The position numbers and the translations under genes are program-made. From positions 1 through 7,666 of the forward strand of contig ONFW01000246.1 in assembly GCA_900317215.1 (NCBI GenBank): DNA of 7,666 nucleotides. Direction: 5' to 3'. Source of the DNA: an uncultured Eubacteriales bacterium (GTDB lineage: Bacteria > Bacillota > Clostridia > Oscillospirales > Acutalibacteraceae). Below the pieces are notes generated by a model, which searched no databases, was not told where the DNA came from, and worked only from the letters and a program-made list of their open reading frames with translations. The stretch's first letter is position 1, and the number at the start of each line of letters is the position of its first letter. This document shows positions 1 to 5,873 of the stretch, piece by piece.

Positions 1-20
1 TATCTATTATACCAAAAAAG

Positions 21-65
21 CAACCGACTTCCAAGTTTCTACTCGGAGGTCGGTTGTCTTTTTTC
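21..65 (+). terminator. Rho-independent terminator, possibly bidirectional
   Basis: A 12-bp stem (21-32 with 45-56, one G-T wobble) encloses a 12-nt loop and is followed by a T-rich run (57-65). An A-run at 15-19 just before the stem gives the same hairpin a T-run on the minus strand, so it could stop transcription from both sides. It presumably ends a gene lying left of the window; no coding frame of that gene is visible here. Confidence 0.8.
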
Positions 66-250
66 TTTGGACTTTTTTCACAGCCCCGAGGCGGTGGGTT
101 GCTTAAAAATATGTGCGTCAAAACACGACTGCGGAGGCACTCCGCTATGGTCTGCGAGGCGGTGAATTATTTGAACAAGCTGCTGCGTTGTAAATCGTCC
201 CGTGCGGTCACGCACCGGCGCAGCCCCGAATATCAGAACGAAATGACTGT
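66..250. repeat. GC-rich hairpin-bearing block, possible dispersed element
   Basis: This stretch lies between two terminators and is visibly richer in GC than the spacers around it. It holds two short perfect hairpins (132-137 with 141-146, loop 3 nt; 202-206 with 211-215, loop 4 nt). The word CAGCCCCGA occurs near both ends (81-89 and 221-229). Overlapping small frames run on both strands, but none has a ribosome binding site, and the longest plus frame starts inside the terminator. I read it as non-coding, perhaps a repeat element; this is inference, and other genomic copies cannot be checked from this window. Confidence 0.3.
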
Positions 251-254
251 TCCG

Positions 255-290
255 AAAAAAGACACGGTATCCCGTCATGGTTACCGTGTC
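255..290 (-). terminator. Rho-independent terminator of the repeat-tail membrane protein gene
   Basis: On the minus strand a perfect 9-bp stem (290-282 pairing with 269-261) is followed directly by six T residues (260-255). It lies about 65 bases beyond the stop codon of the leftward gene ending at 357, which is the expected place for its terminator. Confidence 0.85.
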
Positions 291-356
291 TGATCTGATG
301 CGTTTTTCATGCTGTCATCTGCCGTCCGGATGCTTTTACATAAACATCAAGCGTTG

Positions 357-1277
357 TTATTTTTTCTTTCCACTCTTCTTTTTCTTGGATCCGCCTGAGT
401 TGCTTTTCCCCTGCGGCTTATTTGTCTGCGGCTTCTTCTCCTCAGGCTTCTTTTCCTCAGACTTTTTCTCCTCAGACTTTTTCTCCTCAGACTTTTTCTC
501 CTCAGACTTTTTCTCCTCAGGCTTTTTCACCTCAGACTTCTTTTCCTCAGGCACTTTCTCCTCAGGCTTCTTTTCCTCAGACTTTTTCTCCTCAGGCTTT
601 TTCTCCTCAGGCTTTTTCTCCTCAGGTCTGTTTTTCTCTGCTCCCTTTTCATCAGCCTTAACATTTTTATTCAGGCTCGCACGGATAAGCTCATCGTCCT
701 TCTGCATTTTGAGGAACTTCTTCTTAAGCTCTACCGAAAGATAAGGTCTGATAAGGCTGAAAGTCCTCTCGTTCGGAGTCATAAGGATGACCGCAGGCTT
801 TTTTCTCACCTTATCATGTATTATAAGGTAATAGGTGTTCAGATAATAATCGTTTTCAGCCGCATGAAGAAGGGTCGGATACTTGGAAGGATCTATTGTT
901 TTTTTACCCGTCTCAGGATCTATGAATCTTCCGATATCATCAATAGCCTTAACATCAAAGTAGGTTATAGTGCGGCGCTTTGACTTGCCCTTTATCCTCG
1001 CTATCCTCATCTCGCCCAACACAAAGGTATATTCGTATTCCACACGGGAATTCTTAATGATGTAATAGATGAGATATATAGTAAATGGAAACAACGTCAG
1101 AACTATAAGAAACAGCCAGTCAGCTAACGTCACCATCAGTATTATGCTCACGATCATTGTAACGATTATCAGTGACAGTCCCAATACAAGCTTAATCACC
1201 GTTTCGCTGCCGAGCTTTTTCTTTACGACCTGCTCATAATAGCTTTCAATATTCTCCAGCTCCATATATTTTGTCAT
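357..1277 (-). CDS. Membrane protein with cytosolic domain and PEEKK/SEEKK repeat tail (DUF6106-like)
   Basis: A 306-residue protein of unknown function. A short N-terminal segment precedes two hydrophobic helices (about 27-50 and 53-74). A soluble domain follows (about 78-190), opening with a VEYEYTF...GEMRIARI...SKRR stretch that recalls clostridial DUF6106 membrane proteins; that assignment is from memory. Residues 218-282 are thirteen 5-residue units, P/S-E-E-K-K, with two single-residue variants (PEEKV at 238, SEVKK at 248). The protein ends in a very basic lysine/glycine/serine tail. The charged C-terminal part is probably cytosolic. The start at 1277 has AGGAG at 1287-1291, nine bases upstream, and a matching promoter. 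The gene is monocistronic, with its own terminator at 255-290. Plus-strand frames across the repeat are shadows created by its periodicity. Confidence 0.87.
   Translation of the reverse strand: MTKYMELENIESYYEQVVKKKLGSETVIKLVLGLSLIIVTMIVSIILMVTLADWLFLIVLTLFPFTIYLIYYIIKNSRVEYEYTFVLGEMRIARIKGKSKRRTITYFDVKAIDDIGRFIDPETGKKTIDPSKYPTLLHAAENDYYLNTYYLIIHDKVRKKPAVILMTPNERTFSLIRPYLSVELKKKFLKMQKDDELIRASLNKNVKADEKGAEKNRPEEKKPEEKKPEEKKSEEKKPEEKVPEEKKSEVKKPEEKKSEEKKSEEKKSEEKKSEEKKPEEKKPQTNKPQGKSNSGGSKKKKSGKKK
432..626 (-). repeat. Thirteen in-frame 15-bp tandem units (PEEKK/SEEKK)
   Basis: There are 195 bases, exactly 13 x 15, with no indels. Each unit reads CCT or TCT, then GAG, GAG or GAA, and two lysine codons. 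Units differ mainly by the first base (Pro or Ser) and by synonymous third-position changes, the pattern expected from slippage or unequal recombination under selection to keep the frame. Degenerate PQTNK and PQG-type units continue after the array. Confidence 0.95.
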
Positions 1278-1286
1278 TGTTCAACA

Positions 1287-1339
1287 CTCCTGAAATCATA
1301 TATGCTCTATATTTTAGCACATAATACATAAAAATGCAA
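1287..1339 (-). promoter_or_regulatory. Promoter and ribosome binding site of the repeat-tail membrane protein gene
   Basis: Read on the minus strand, a -35 box TTGCAT (1339-1334) is followed after 17 bases by a -10 box TAAAAT (1316-1311). This places the transcript start near 1304 and gives a short leader that carries the AGGAG at 1291-1287. The -35 box overlaps a 6-bp inverted repeat (1339-1344 with 1354-1359), which might be an operator. Confidence 0.65.
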
Positions 1340-1440
1340 TTGTTTATTTATTGAACAATCACATGATCTGTTTTGCGACTTTTAATAACAAAAATAATTT
1401 GTATTTTTTTCATTTTACAGTACATTTTTGGTGAATTATA

Positions 1441-1449
1441 TGTTATAAT
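1441..1449 (+). promoter_or_regulatory. Extended -10 promoter of the two-component operon
   Basis: TGTTATAAT gives a perfect TATAAT (1444-1449) with the upstream TG of an extended -10. No good -35 hexamer lies 16-18 bases upstream (TACATT at 1421), which fits a promoter needing an activator. The predicted start near 1456 leaves a leader of about 114 bases. Confidence 0.65.
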
Positions 1450-1466
1450 ACTGAATAGTGTTATGC

Positions 1467-1484
1467 ATAGGGTCTTTACCCTAT
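1467..1484 (+). promoter_or_regulatory. Leader hairpin or operator-like inverted repeat
   Basis: A perfect 7-bp inverted repeat (ATAGGGT at 1467-1473, ACCCTAT at 1478-1484) with a CTTT loop lies about 11 bases after the predicted transcript start of the two-component operon. No T-run follows it directly, so it is not a simple terminator. It could be a repressor site or a 5'-end RNA hairpin; the sequence does not decide. Confidence 0.4.
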
Positions 1485-1569
1485 TTATAACGATTATTAT
1501 AGTGAAGTTTTTACAGCTTTTCTGTGTTTCAGACTAAAGAGCACTATCCCCTTAACGGAGGTTGAATAA

Positions 1570-2277
1570 ATGCAGATCGCAATTTGTGATGACGAGGCTT
1601 ATTTCAGGAATGAGCTGAAGGACAAGCTCCTTAAATACAAAAAAGAAAAAAGAATAGCAATAGATATCTATGAATTTGAAAATGGCGTAAGCCTTCTTGA
1701 AAGCGAAACAGTTTTTGATATTATCTTTCTCGATTACCAACTCCCCGATATCAACGGAATGGATATTGCAAAAAGACTGCGTGCGGAAAATGCCTCCTGC
1801 CGCATTATTTTTGTAACACAATATCCGCAGTTCGTATATGATTCCTTCGAGGTGCAGCCCTTCAGATTCTTTGTTAAGCCTCTTTCCGACGAAAAGCTCT
1901 GCTCTGCCCTTGACACCTTTCTTGAAAACAATAAGCTTATAACTCCCCTTGTTATCGTCAATGAGGGTCAGCAGATCACAATTGAAGCAAAGAGCATCGT
2001 ATACCTTGAGGGTGACGGCAAATACTGTCTTGTACGAACGGTCGACAACACCTACAGAAGCTCAAAGACTCTCTCTCAGGTGCAGGAGCTGCTGCCCAAG
2101 CACTGCTTTTACAGAATACATAAGTCATATCTTGTCAATATGTATTATATTTCTTCGATACAAGGAAGCGAGTTGAATCTGATAAACGGAGAAAAAGCGT
2201 CTATCGGACGCACAAGGCTGTCGGATTTCAGAAAAAGCTACATGGACTTCGTCAAAAACTATTATGTGAGGTTGTAG
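1570..2277 (+). CDS. LytTR-family response regulator (AgrA/VirR type)
   Basis: A 235-residue two-domain transcription regulator. The N-terminal receiver domain (about 1-120) has the acidic pair D7/D8, the phosphorylated aspartate D55 in an FLDYQLPDINGMD stretch, T83 and K103 (FVKP), so all phosphotransfer residues are present. The C-terminal LytTR DNA-binding domain (about 127-232) carries the family's RIHKSYLVN motif (182-190) and SIGRTR (211-216). GGAGG at 1557-1561, eight bases before the ATG, supports the start. It is followed one base later by its presumed kinase, so the two form a coupled pair. LytTR regulators usually bind direct repeats upstream of virulence, bacteriocin or quorum-sensing genes; the target here is not visible, and autoregulation is possible but unproven. 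Confidence 0.95.
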   Translation: MQIAICDDEAYFRNELKDKLLKYKKEKRIAIDIYEFENGVSLLESETVFDIIFLDYQLPDINGMDIAKRLRAENASCRIIFVTQYPQFVYDSFEVQPFRFFVKPLSDEKLCSALDTFLENNKLITPLVIVNEGQQITIEAKSIVYLEGDGKYCLVRTVDNTYRSSKTLSQVQELLPKHCFYRIHKSYLVNMYYISSIQGSELNLINGEKASIGRTRLSDFRKSYMDFVKNYYVRL

Positions 2278-2278
2278 G

Positions 2279-3583
2279 ATGAATTATATAACCAACTTTT
2301 CTGTAAGCATTCTGCTCGTCTATATCAGCGTCCTGACCGTGTCTATGCGTATCTTCGGGGCAAACCTCCGTAAACTCCCATTCATCGTCAGTATCCTGCT
2401 GACACTCTGCTCCTGTATAGCTCTGGCTGTTCTGCTGCCGTCTGAATACTCTCCGATACTTCCGATATATATGGCAGTCGCCGGACTGTTCTCATCGCTT
2501 GTATCTCTGAAAAACATACGGAGCATCACAGTCGTCTTTCTCACCGCCTGTCTGCATCTTATCACATTGATACTCATCTCCGCCTCTACTGCAGACAGAC
2601 AGCCCGACTCTGTTCCTGAGATACTCAGCGGAGTCTTTGCCGGAGTGACTGTGTTCTTACTGTGTGCTTTCATCAGCTATTCCCGGCTGAGGCAGAGAGT
2701 GAGATATACTCTCAAACTCACTCCTTCTATAATCAAGATCATAGCCCTTGTTTTCCTCGCATGCTACGCCTTTCTGTCGTTTTCGATACTCAACAAGCCG
2801 TTTTATGACGATCCCGCCTGGTCAAGTACGGTCAAGGTGATTTTTGTTGCAACTCTCGTTATTATGGCTCTGCTGCTCATTTCTCTCGCTATCTACTCTA
2901 CCTCAAACAATCATTTCAAAAGACTCACCCGCTACTATGAAAATCAGATAGAAAAGCAGTCCGAATACTATATCCGTCTCTCTGAATCCAATTTCAGACT
3001 CCGTAAGTTCAAACACGATTTTAACAACATGTACATAGGTCTCACAGGCTTGTTGGAAAACGGCAAGTCCAAGGAGGCACTTGAAATGATAAGAAACGAA
3101 AAGCAGGAGCTCGCCCTTTATACTCCCCTTTTTGACACAGGCAACGGGATAGCAGACGCTCTGCTTACTGACAAGGCACGCTGTGCAGAGGTCTCGGGAA
3201 CGACCATAGAATTTGACGGTGCTTTTCCGTCCGAGGGGATAAAGCCCTGCGATCTCTGTGTACTCCTCGGCAATCCGCTTGACAACGCTATTGAAGCGTG
3301 CGAAAAGACGAAAAGCTCTGATAAAAAGATCATAAAGGTCTGCTGTACCTGCAGCAGCGGTTTTCTATTTATTGAGATGACAAATCCCGTTGCAAACAAG
3401 GTCGAATTTTTTGGCGGTATGCCTGTAAGTGACAAACGCAGCAGTGACGTTCACGGGTTCGGTCTTTATTCTCTTGAGCTTGTCGTATCACAGTACAAGG
3501 GCGAGCTTAAGCTCTCATGCGACAACAAAGAATTCCGTGTATCAGTCAGCCTGCCTATAGAGTCCTGCGCTCAGCAGTCATAA
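2279..3583 (+). CDS. GHKL (HPK10, AgrC-like) sensor histidine kinase
   Basis: A 434-residue membrane kinase. About seven hydrophobic helices (roughly 5-22, 33-53, 57-76, 82-103, 113-134, 149-170 and 184-206) form a polytopic sensor like AgrC or other peptide-sensing kinases. A probable coiled coil (212-243) leads to the H-box FKHDFNNM, with H246 as the likely phosphorylated histidine. The ATPase domain shows an N-box with N332, D335 and N336 (GNPLDNAIEA) and a G-box HGFGLYSLE (392-400). The start lies one base after the regulator's stop, and GTGAGG (2266-2271) inside the regulator's last codons is the likely ribosome binding site, so translation is coupled. It should phosphorylate the adjacent regulator. 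No AgrB protease or peptide precursor is nearby, so the ligand is unknown. Confidence 0.95.
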   Translation: MNYITNFSVSILLVYISVLTVSMRIFGANLRKLPFIVSILLTLCSCIALAVLLPSEYSPILPIYMAVAGLFSSLVSLKNIRSITVVFLTACLHLITLILISASTADRQPDSVPEILSGVFAGVTVFLLCAFISYSRLRQRVRYTLKLTPSIIKIIALVFLACYAFLSFSILNKPFYDDPAWSSTVKVIFVATLVIMALLLISLAIYSTSNNHFKRLTRYYENQIEKQSEYYIRLSESNFRLRKFKHDFNNMYIGLTGLLENGKSKEALEMIRNEKQELALYTPLFDTGNGIADALLTDKARCAEVSGTTIEFDGAFPSEGIKPCDLCVLLGNPLDNAIEACEKTKSSDKKIIKVCCTCSSGFLFIEMTNPVANKVEFFGGMPVSDKRSSDVHGFGLYSLELVVSQYKGELKLSCDNKEFRVSVSLPIESCAQQS

Positions 3584-3606
3584 TGATGCAACGAACTGAA
3601 TAACAA

Positions 3607-3646
3607 AGGATCTGCAATGCATAAGCGCTGCAGATCCTCTTTTTTG
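3607..3646 (+). terminator. Rho-independent terminator of the two-component operon
   Basis: A perfect 10-bp stem (AGGATCTGCA at 3607-3616 with 3629-3638) and a 12-nt loop are followed by CTTTTTT ending at 3645. It begins 23 bases after the kinase stop codon. Confidence 0.92.
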
Positions 3647-3675
3647 AGATCTTATCTCAGACAAACAAAAAATTG

Positions 3676-3768
3676 AGCCGTTCATGTCGCATTCGCTGCT
3701 TCCATGCGAGGTATGGCAAGGCATAACAGGGGGTGTAAATACCTTGAGCGAACACAACACTAACGGCT
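3676..3768 (-). ncRNA. Candidate structured RNA or repeat with three nested helices
   Basis: Three complementary pairs nest inside one another: AGCCGTT (3676-3682) with AACGGCT (3762-3768), perfect; TTCGCT (3692-3697) with AGCGAA (3747-3752), perfect; and CGAGGTAT (3707-3714) with ATACCTTG (3739-3746), one G-T pair. The second and third helices stack directly on one side, with a 9-base bulge on the other. Read on the minus strand, the outer helix is followed by CAATTTTTTG, a terminator-like end, so I favour that strand; the plus strand is possible. I do not recognise a known RNA class: SRP, RNase P and tmRNA signatures were looked for and not found. The fold is read by eye. Confidence 0.3.
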
Positions 3769-4114
3769 ATGGAATATGTTACACAGAGAGCAACACATTA
3801 CCACCAAGATGAAAAAGGATTTCACGGAAGATGATGCTCCGCCCAACGCCTTGTCAACCCTCTCACGGATTGTAAATATTCTTCCCCAATCTATTGCCAA
3901 AAGAAATGATTGTGATTATATAATACATAGCGTTTGTCCTTGTGCCATGTATTATAGTATATATTCACTCACTTTTGTAGTCTGCATGGAGTATTCTGTT
4001 GTTTTTTGGGAGTAAACAGCATAATCCGGTTTTGTTCTCCTTCTTTAGTGAGAACCGATGCAAAAAACATCATTATGTTTACTGCAATTGATAATTTTTT
4101 ACATTTTACTTTCC
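3769..4114. other. Intergenic stretch without a convincing gene
   Basis: Small frames cross this region (for example a 42-codon frame at 3684-3812 and a 79-codon frame from 3776), but none has a ribosome binding site, and their sequences are unlike any family I recognise. The stretch holds the AT-rich inverted repeat at 3919-3956 and a weak AT-only hairpin with a T-run on the minus strand (4080-4062). That hairpin could be an inefficient terminator for the CpXC gene ending at 4115. Confidence 0.5.
3919..3956. repeat. Perfect 10-bp AT-rich inverted repeat
   Basis: TATAATACAT (3919-3928) is exactly complementary to ATGTATTATA (3947-3956), with two further inward G-C pairs after one mismatch. 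Each arm begins with TATAAT on its own strand, so the site presents facing -10-like boxes. Neither box has a good -35 at the usual spacing; the best is TTGCCA at 3894-3899 with a 19-base spacer. Role unknown. Confidence 0.6.
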
Positions 4115-4789
4115 TTATTCATCTTCGTTTACATTTCCGGTCAAGAAATTGTAAGCCCAATTCTCATCAACGATCATTTCACCCTTACGGAACTCCGGCA
4201 GCTTGTCAGCATATTTCAACATAAGATCATTATAAACCTCCTCAGAAAAGTGTGACGAGCAGATATAATTGCCTGATTCATAGATAAATATAGCCATTTT
4301 TCCTTTGTCATCAGAATAGAAGAACATCTCGGGAGCTTCATATTCTTTTCTGTCCTGCTTATATCTCAGAAGCACTATGAATTTATATATCTCTATAAGT
4401 CTGTCGTCCAGTCCCTTATCAAAGATGAGCAGCTTTTCATGAAGTCTGTTTCTTGAACGCACCACTCTTACGATATAGTCATTGTTTGCAAGGTCTTTAA
4501 GCATTTCAGAATTATAGCTTTCATTGAGAGCGTTGATAAACTCCTCCGCCTGCTCATCACTTTCGGCATACTGTATCATCAGCTTAGTATCCATATTATG
4601 ATACAAAAAGCCGTAATCAAACAAGGTCTCCTCACCACATTCCGGACAGCGGAACAGAAAAGCGGACTTATCCCTTATCCTGGCCTCCATTTCGGGATCA
4701 ACAGTCGTATTGATGCTGTTCCACATGGTGAATTCACTTTCCTTATTACATGACGGGCATTTTACGGTAACGGTCTTTTTGAGAGACAT
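4115..4789 (-). CDS. CpXC domain protein (zinc-ribbon-like N-terminus)
   Basis: A 224-residue soluble protein, no signal peptide or membrane segment seen. The N-terminal part has two CPxC pairs, C11/C14 (CPSC) and C48/C51 (CPEC), the signature of the CpXC family, probably a zinc-binding ribbon. Between and after them lie a DPEMEARIRD stretch and F-LFRCPECG, also typical. The rest (about 60-224) is acidic and of unknown function; its role in the cell is not established. I chose the start at 4789 rather than the longer frame from 4816: AAAGGAGG (4804-4797) lies seven bases upstream of it, whereas the upstream ATG has no binding site and sits only a few bases from the predicted transcript start. 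It is monocistronic and divergent from zapA. Confidence 0.9.
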   Translation of the reverse strand: MSLKKTVTVKCPSCNKESEFTMWNSINTTVDPEMEARIRDKSAFLFRCPECGEETLFDYGFLYHNMDTKLMIQYAESDEQAEEFINALNESYNSEMLKDLANNDYIVRVVRSRNRLHEKLLIFDKGLDDRLIEIYKFIVLLRYKQDRKEYEAPEMFFYSDDKGKMAIFIYESGNYICSSHFSEEVYNDLMLKYADKLPEFRKGEMIVDENWAYNFLTGNVNEDE

Positions 4790-4826
4790 ATTTTTTCCTC
4801 CTTTATGATCTGCCATATTTTTTTAC

Positions 4827-4854
4827 ATTATACCACAAGTAAGAAAAAAATCAA
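4827..4854 (-). promoter_or_regulatory. Promoter of the CpXC gene
   Basis: On the minus strand, TTGATT (4854-4849) and a perfect TATAAT (4832-4827) are 16 bases apart, and TGG directly before the -10 makes it an extended -10 promoter. The predicted start near 4820 gives a leader of about 30 bases that includes the AAAGGAGG. Confidence 0.75.
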
Positions 4855-4993
4855 TGCTCACGCAGCCCCGATCTGCGCCCCTTATTGACTGCACAGCAAT
4901 AGCTTCTTGAGTCTGCACAGGCTTGTTATTTGTTGCTTTATGCCTGTAATGAAATACTGCGGCACTTTGGGCAAATAATTTGAAAATATGTCT

Positions 4994-5021
4994 TTTATCT
5001 TACCTTGAAATGTTATATAAT
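4994..5021 (+). promoter_or_regulatory. Probable zapA promoter
   Basis: A perfect TATAAT at 5016-5021 is preceded after 16 bases by a poor -35 (TTTATC at 4994-4999). The expected transcript start near 5028 is about 35 bases before the zapA ATG. The GGAAGG at 5043-5048 is rather far (14 bases) from the start codon; AGG at 5058-5060 is too close, so the binding site is not textbook. Confidence 0.55.
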
Positions 5022-5062
5022 GGTTATATCAGCACATTATACGGAAGGAATGATATCAGGCA

Positions 5063-5527
5063 ATGGAGAACGGCGAAAAAAAGAAGATCAGGATAAAAAT
5101 AGCCGGAAACATATTCACGGTGCTGTCGACAGAGGACGATGACCGCACCTATGCTATAGCTGAAACAGTTGACAGGCAGATAAAAGAAATATGTGCATCG
5201 GCAAGAACTTCTGTTACCGGTGCGGCAATATTGTCAGCTCTCAATTACTGCGATGACCTGAAAGCCCTGGAAAGGGATACTGCATCACTTAAAAAACAGC
5301 TTGCAGCCTATCTTGACGAGATCACTCGGCTCAAGGAGGAAATGGACAGTATCAACCGAGAAGCCGGAAGACTCAGGAACGATATGGAGATCTACCGCCG
5401 AAGACTAAAGGAGCAAAGCACCCACTCAGACGAGCCGGTATCATCTCCGTCAGGGCCCGTGCGGAGATCTGTTTCTTCAGTCGAGTCTGAGGAAGCGGCT
5501 GACGACACATCTGATAACGAGGCATGA
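5063..5527 (+). CDS. zapA: Cell division protein ZapA
   Basis: A 154-residue cytosolic protein of the ZapA family, which binds and bundles FtsZ filaments in the division ring. The globular N-terminal part (about 7-65) reads IRIKIAGNIFTV...EDDRTYAIAETVDRQIKEI, then AAILSALNYCDDL, matching the family. A long coiled coil follows (about 65-118). The tail (119-154) is serine-rich and acidic and looks disordered. At 154 residues it is longer than the usual 85-110, mostly because of the coiled coil and tail. In many Firmicutes zapA sits near pheT or a U32 peptidase gene; here it stands alone with its own promoter and a terminator about 125 bases downstream. An alternative ATG at 5050 is out of frame. 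Confidence 0.9.
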   Translation: MENGEKKKIRIKIAGNIFTVLSTEDDDRTYAIAETVDRQIKEICASARTSVTGAAILSALNYCDDLKALERDTASLKKQLAAYLDEITRLKEEMDSINREAGRLRNDMEIYRRRLKEQSTHSDEPVSSPSGPVRRSVSSVESEEAADDTSDNEA

Positions 5528-5653
5528 AGCCTTGCGATTTTCCGTAAAACAGTCCATTGATTCCGTATCGGCACAACATTAAAGACGCAGTCATTTTCTC
5601 ACGCACTGACAGAGTAATAAAAAAATCTAAATGTATTCTTCAAAAAATCATAG

Positions 5654-5697
5654 ATGCTGTACTTATCCATTTCCGTCAAGTACAGCATTTTCTTTTT
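5654..5697 (+). terminator. Strong terminator between convergent genes, probably bidirectional
   Basis: A perfect 11-bp stem (ATGCTGTACTT at 5654-5664 with 5678-5688) has a 13-nt loop and a T-rich tail (5688-5697). A run of six A (5642-5647) on the other side serves as a weaker T-run on the minus strand, so it can end both zapA and the oxidoreductase transcript. The 126 bases between the zapA stop and this hairpin show no gene. Confidence 0.9.
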
Positions 5698-5873
5698 AAT
5701 GATAATTCTTTTTAGATTTTCCTGCGTCAGTTTCAGTTTAGAATCCTAAGCTGATTTACTATTTTGAAAGCTCCTTTATATTTGTTTATGCGTAGCAGAT
5801 CTTAACCCGTTATTATAGATTTCTGATAATTGACAACTTATGAAAATATACTACACAGGTGTAGCAACAGAGG
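5698..5873. other. Convergent intergenic spacer with a 14-bp palindrome
   Basis: No gene is visible. CTACAC (5851-5856) and GTGTAG (5859-5864) form a perfect palindrome just beyond the oxidoreductase stop; on the minus strand it is followed by TATATTTTC, so it may be a weak terminator hairpin. A TTGACA at 5830-5835 has no -10 at a workable distance. Confidence 0.45.

Noticed and set aside
54..293. Small frames on both strands in the left spacer (54-293 plus, 78-278 minus)
   Set aside because: They run across terminator hairpins, lack ribosome binding sites and show no recognisable family.
277..744. Plus-strand frame with repeated SSDFFSSG residues (also a second one at 422-661)
   Set aside because: Both are the antisense of the PEEKK array; the 15-bp period keeps several frames open. 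There is no ribosome binding site, and the minus-strand gene has a promoter, binding site and terminator.
1276..1359. ATTGTTCAA (1276-1284) and its exact complement TTGAACAAT (1351-1359) as a paired operator
   Set aside because: A 9-bp AT-rich match about 70 bases apart is easily due to chance, and one copy overlaps the start codon region. The nearer 6-bp repeat at 1339-1359 is mentioned with the promoter instead.
3676..3768. Resemblance of GGAAGCAGC on the minus strand (3703-3695) to the SRP RNA core
   Set aside because: The required partner strand (CAGGTCC) and GGAA tetraloop are missing, and these bases pair differently in the nested fold.
3684..3812. 42-codon plus-strand frame starting MSHSLLPCEVW
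   Set aside because: There is no Shine-Dalgarno sequence, it overlaps the nested-helix element, and it overlaps another frame (3776-4015) equally lacking support. It is kept only as an alternative reading of that region.
5830..5852. TTGACA with TATACT as a plus-strand promoter
   Set aside because: The spacer is only 11 bases, and the promoter would fire into the 3' end of the convergent oxidoreductase gene.
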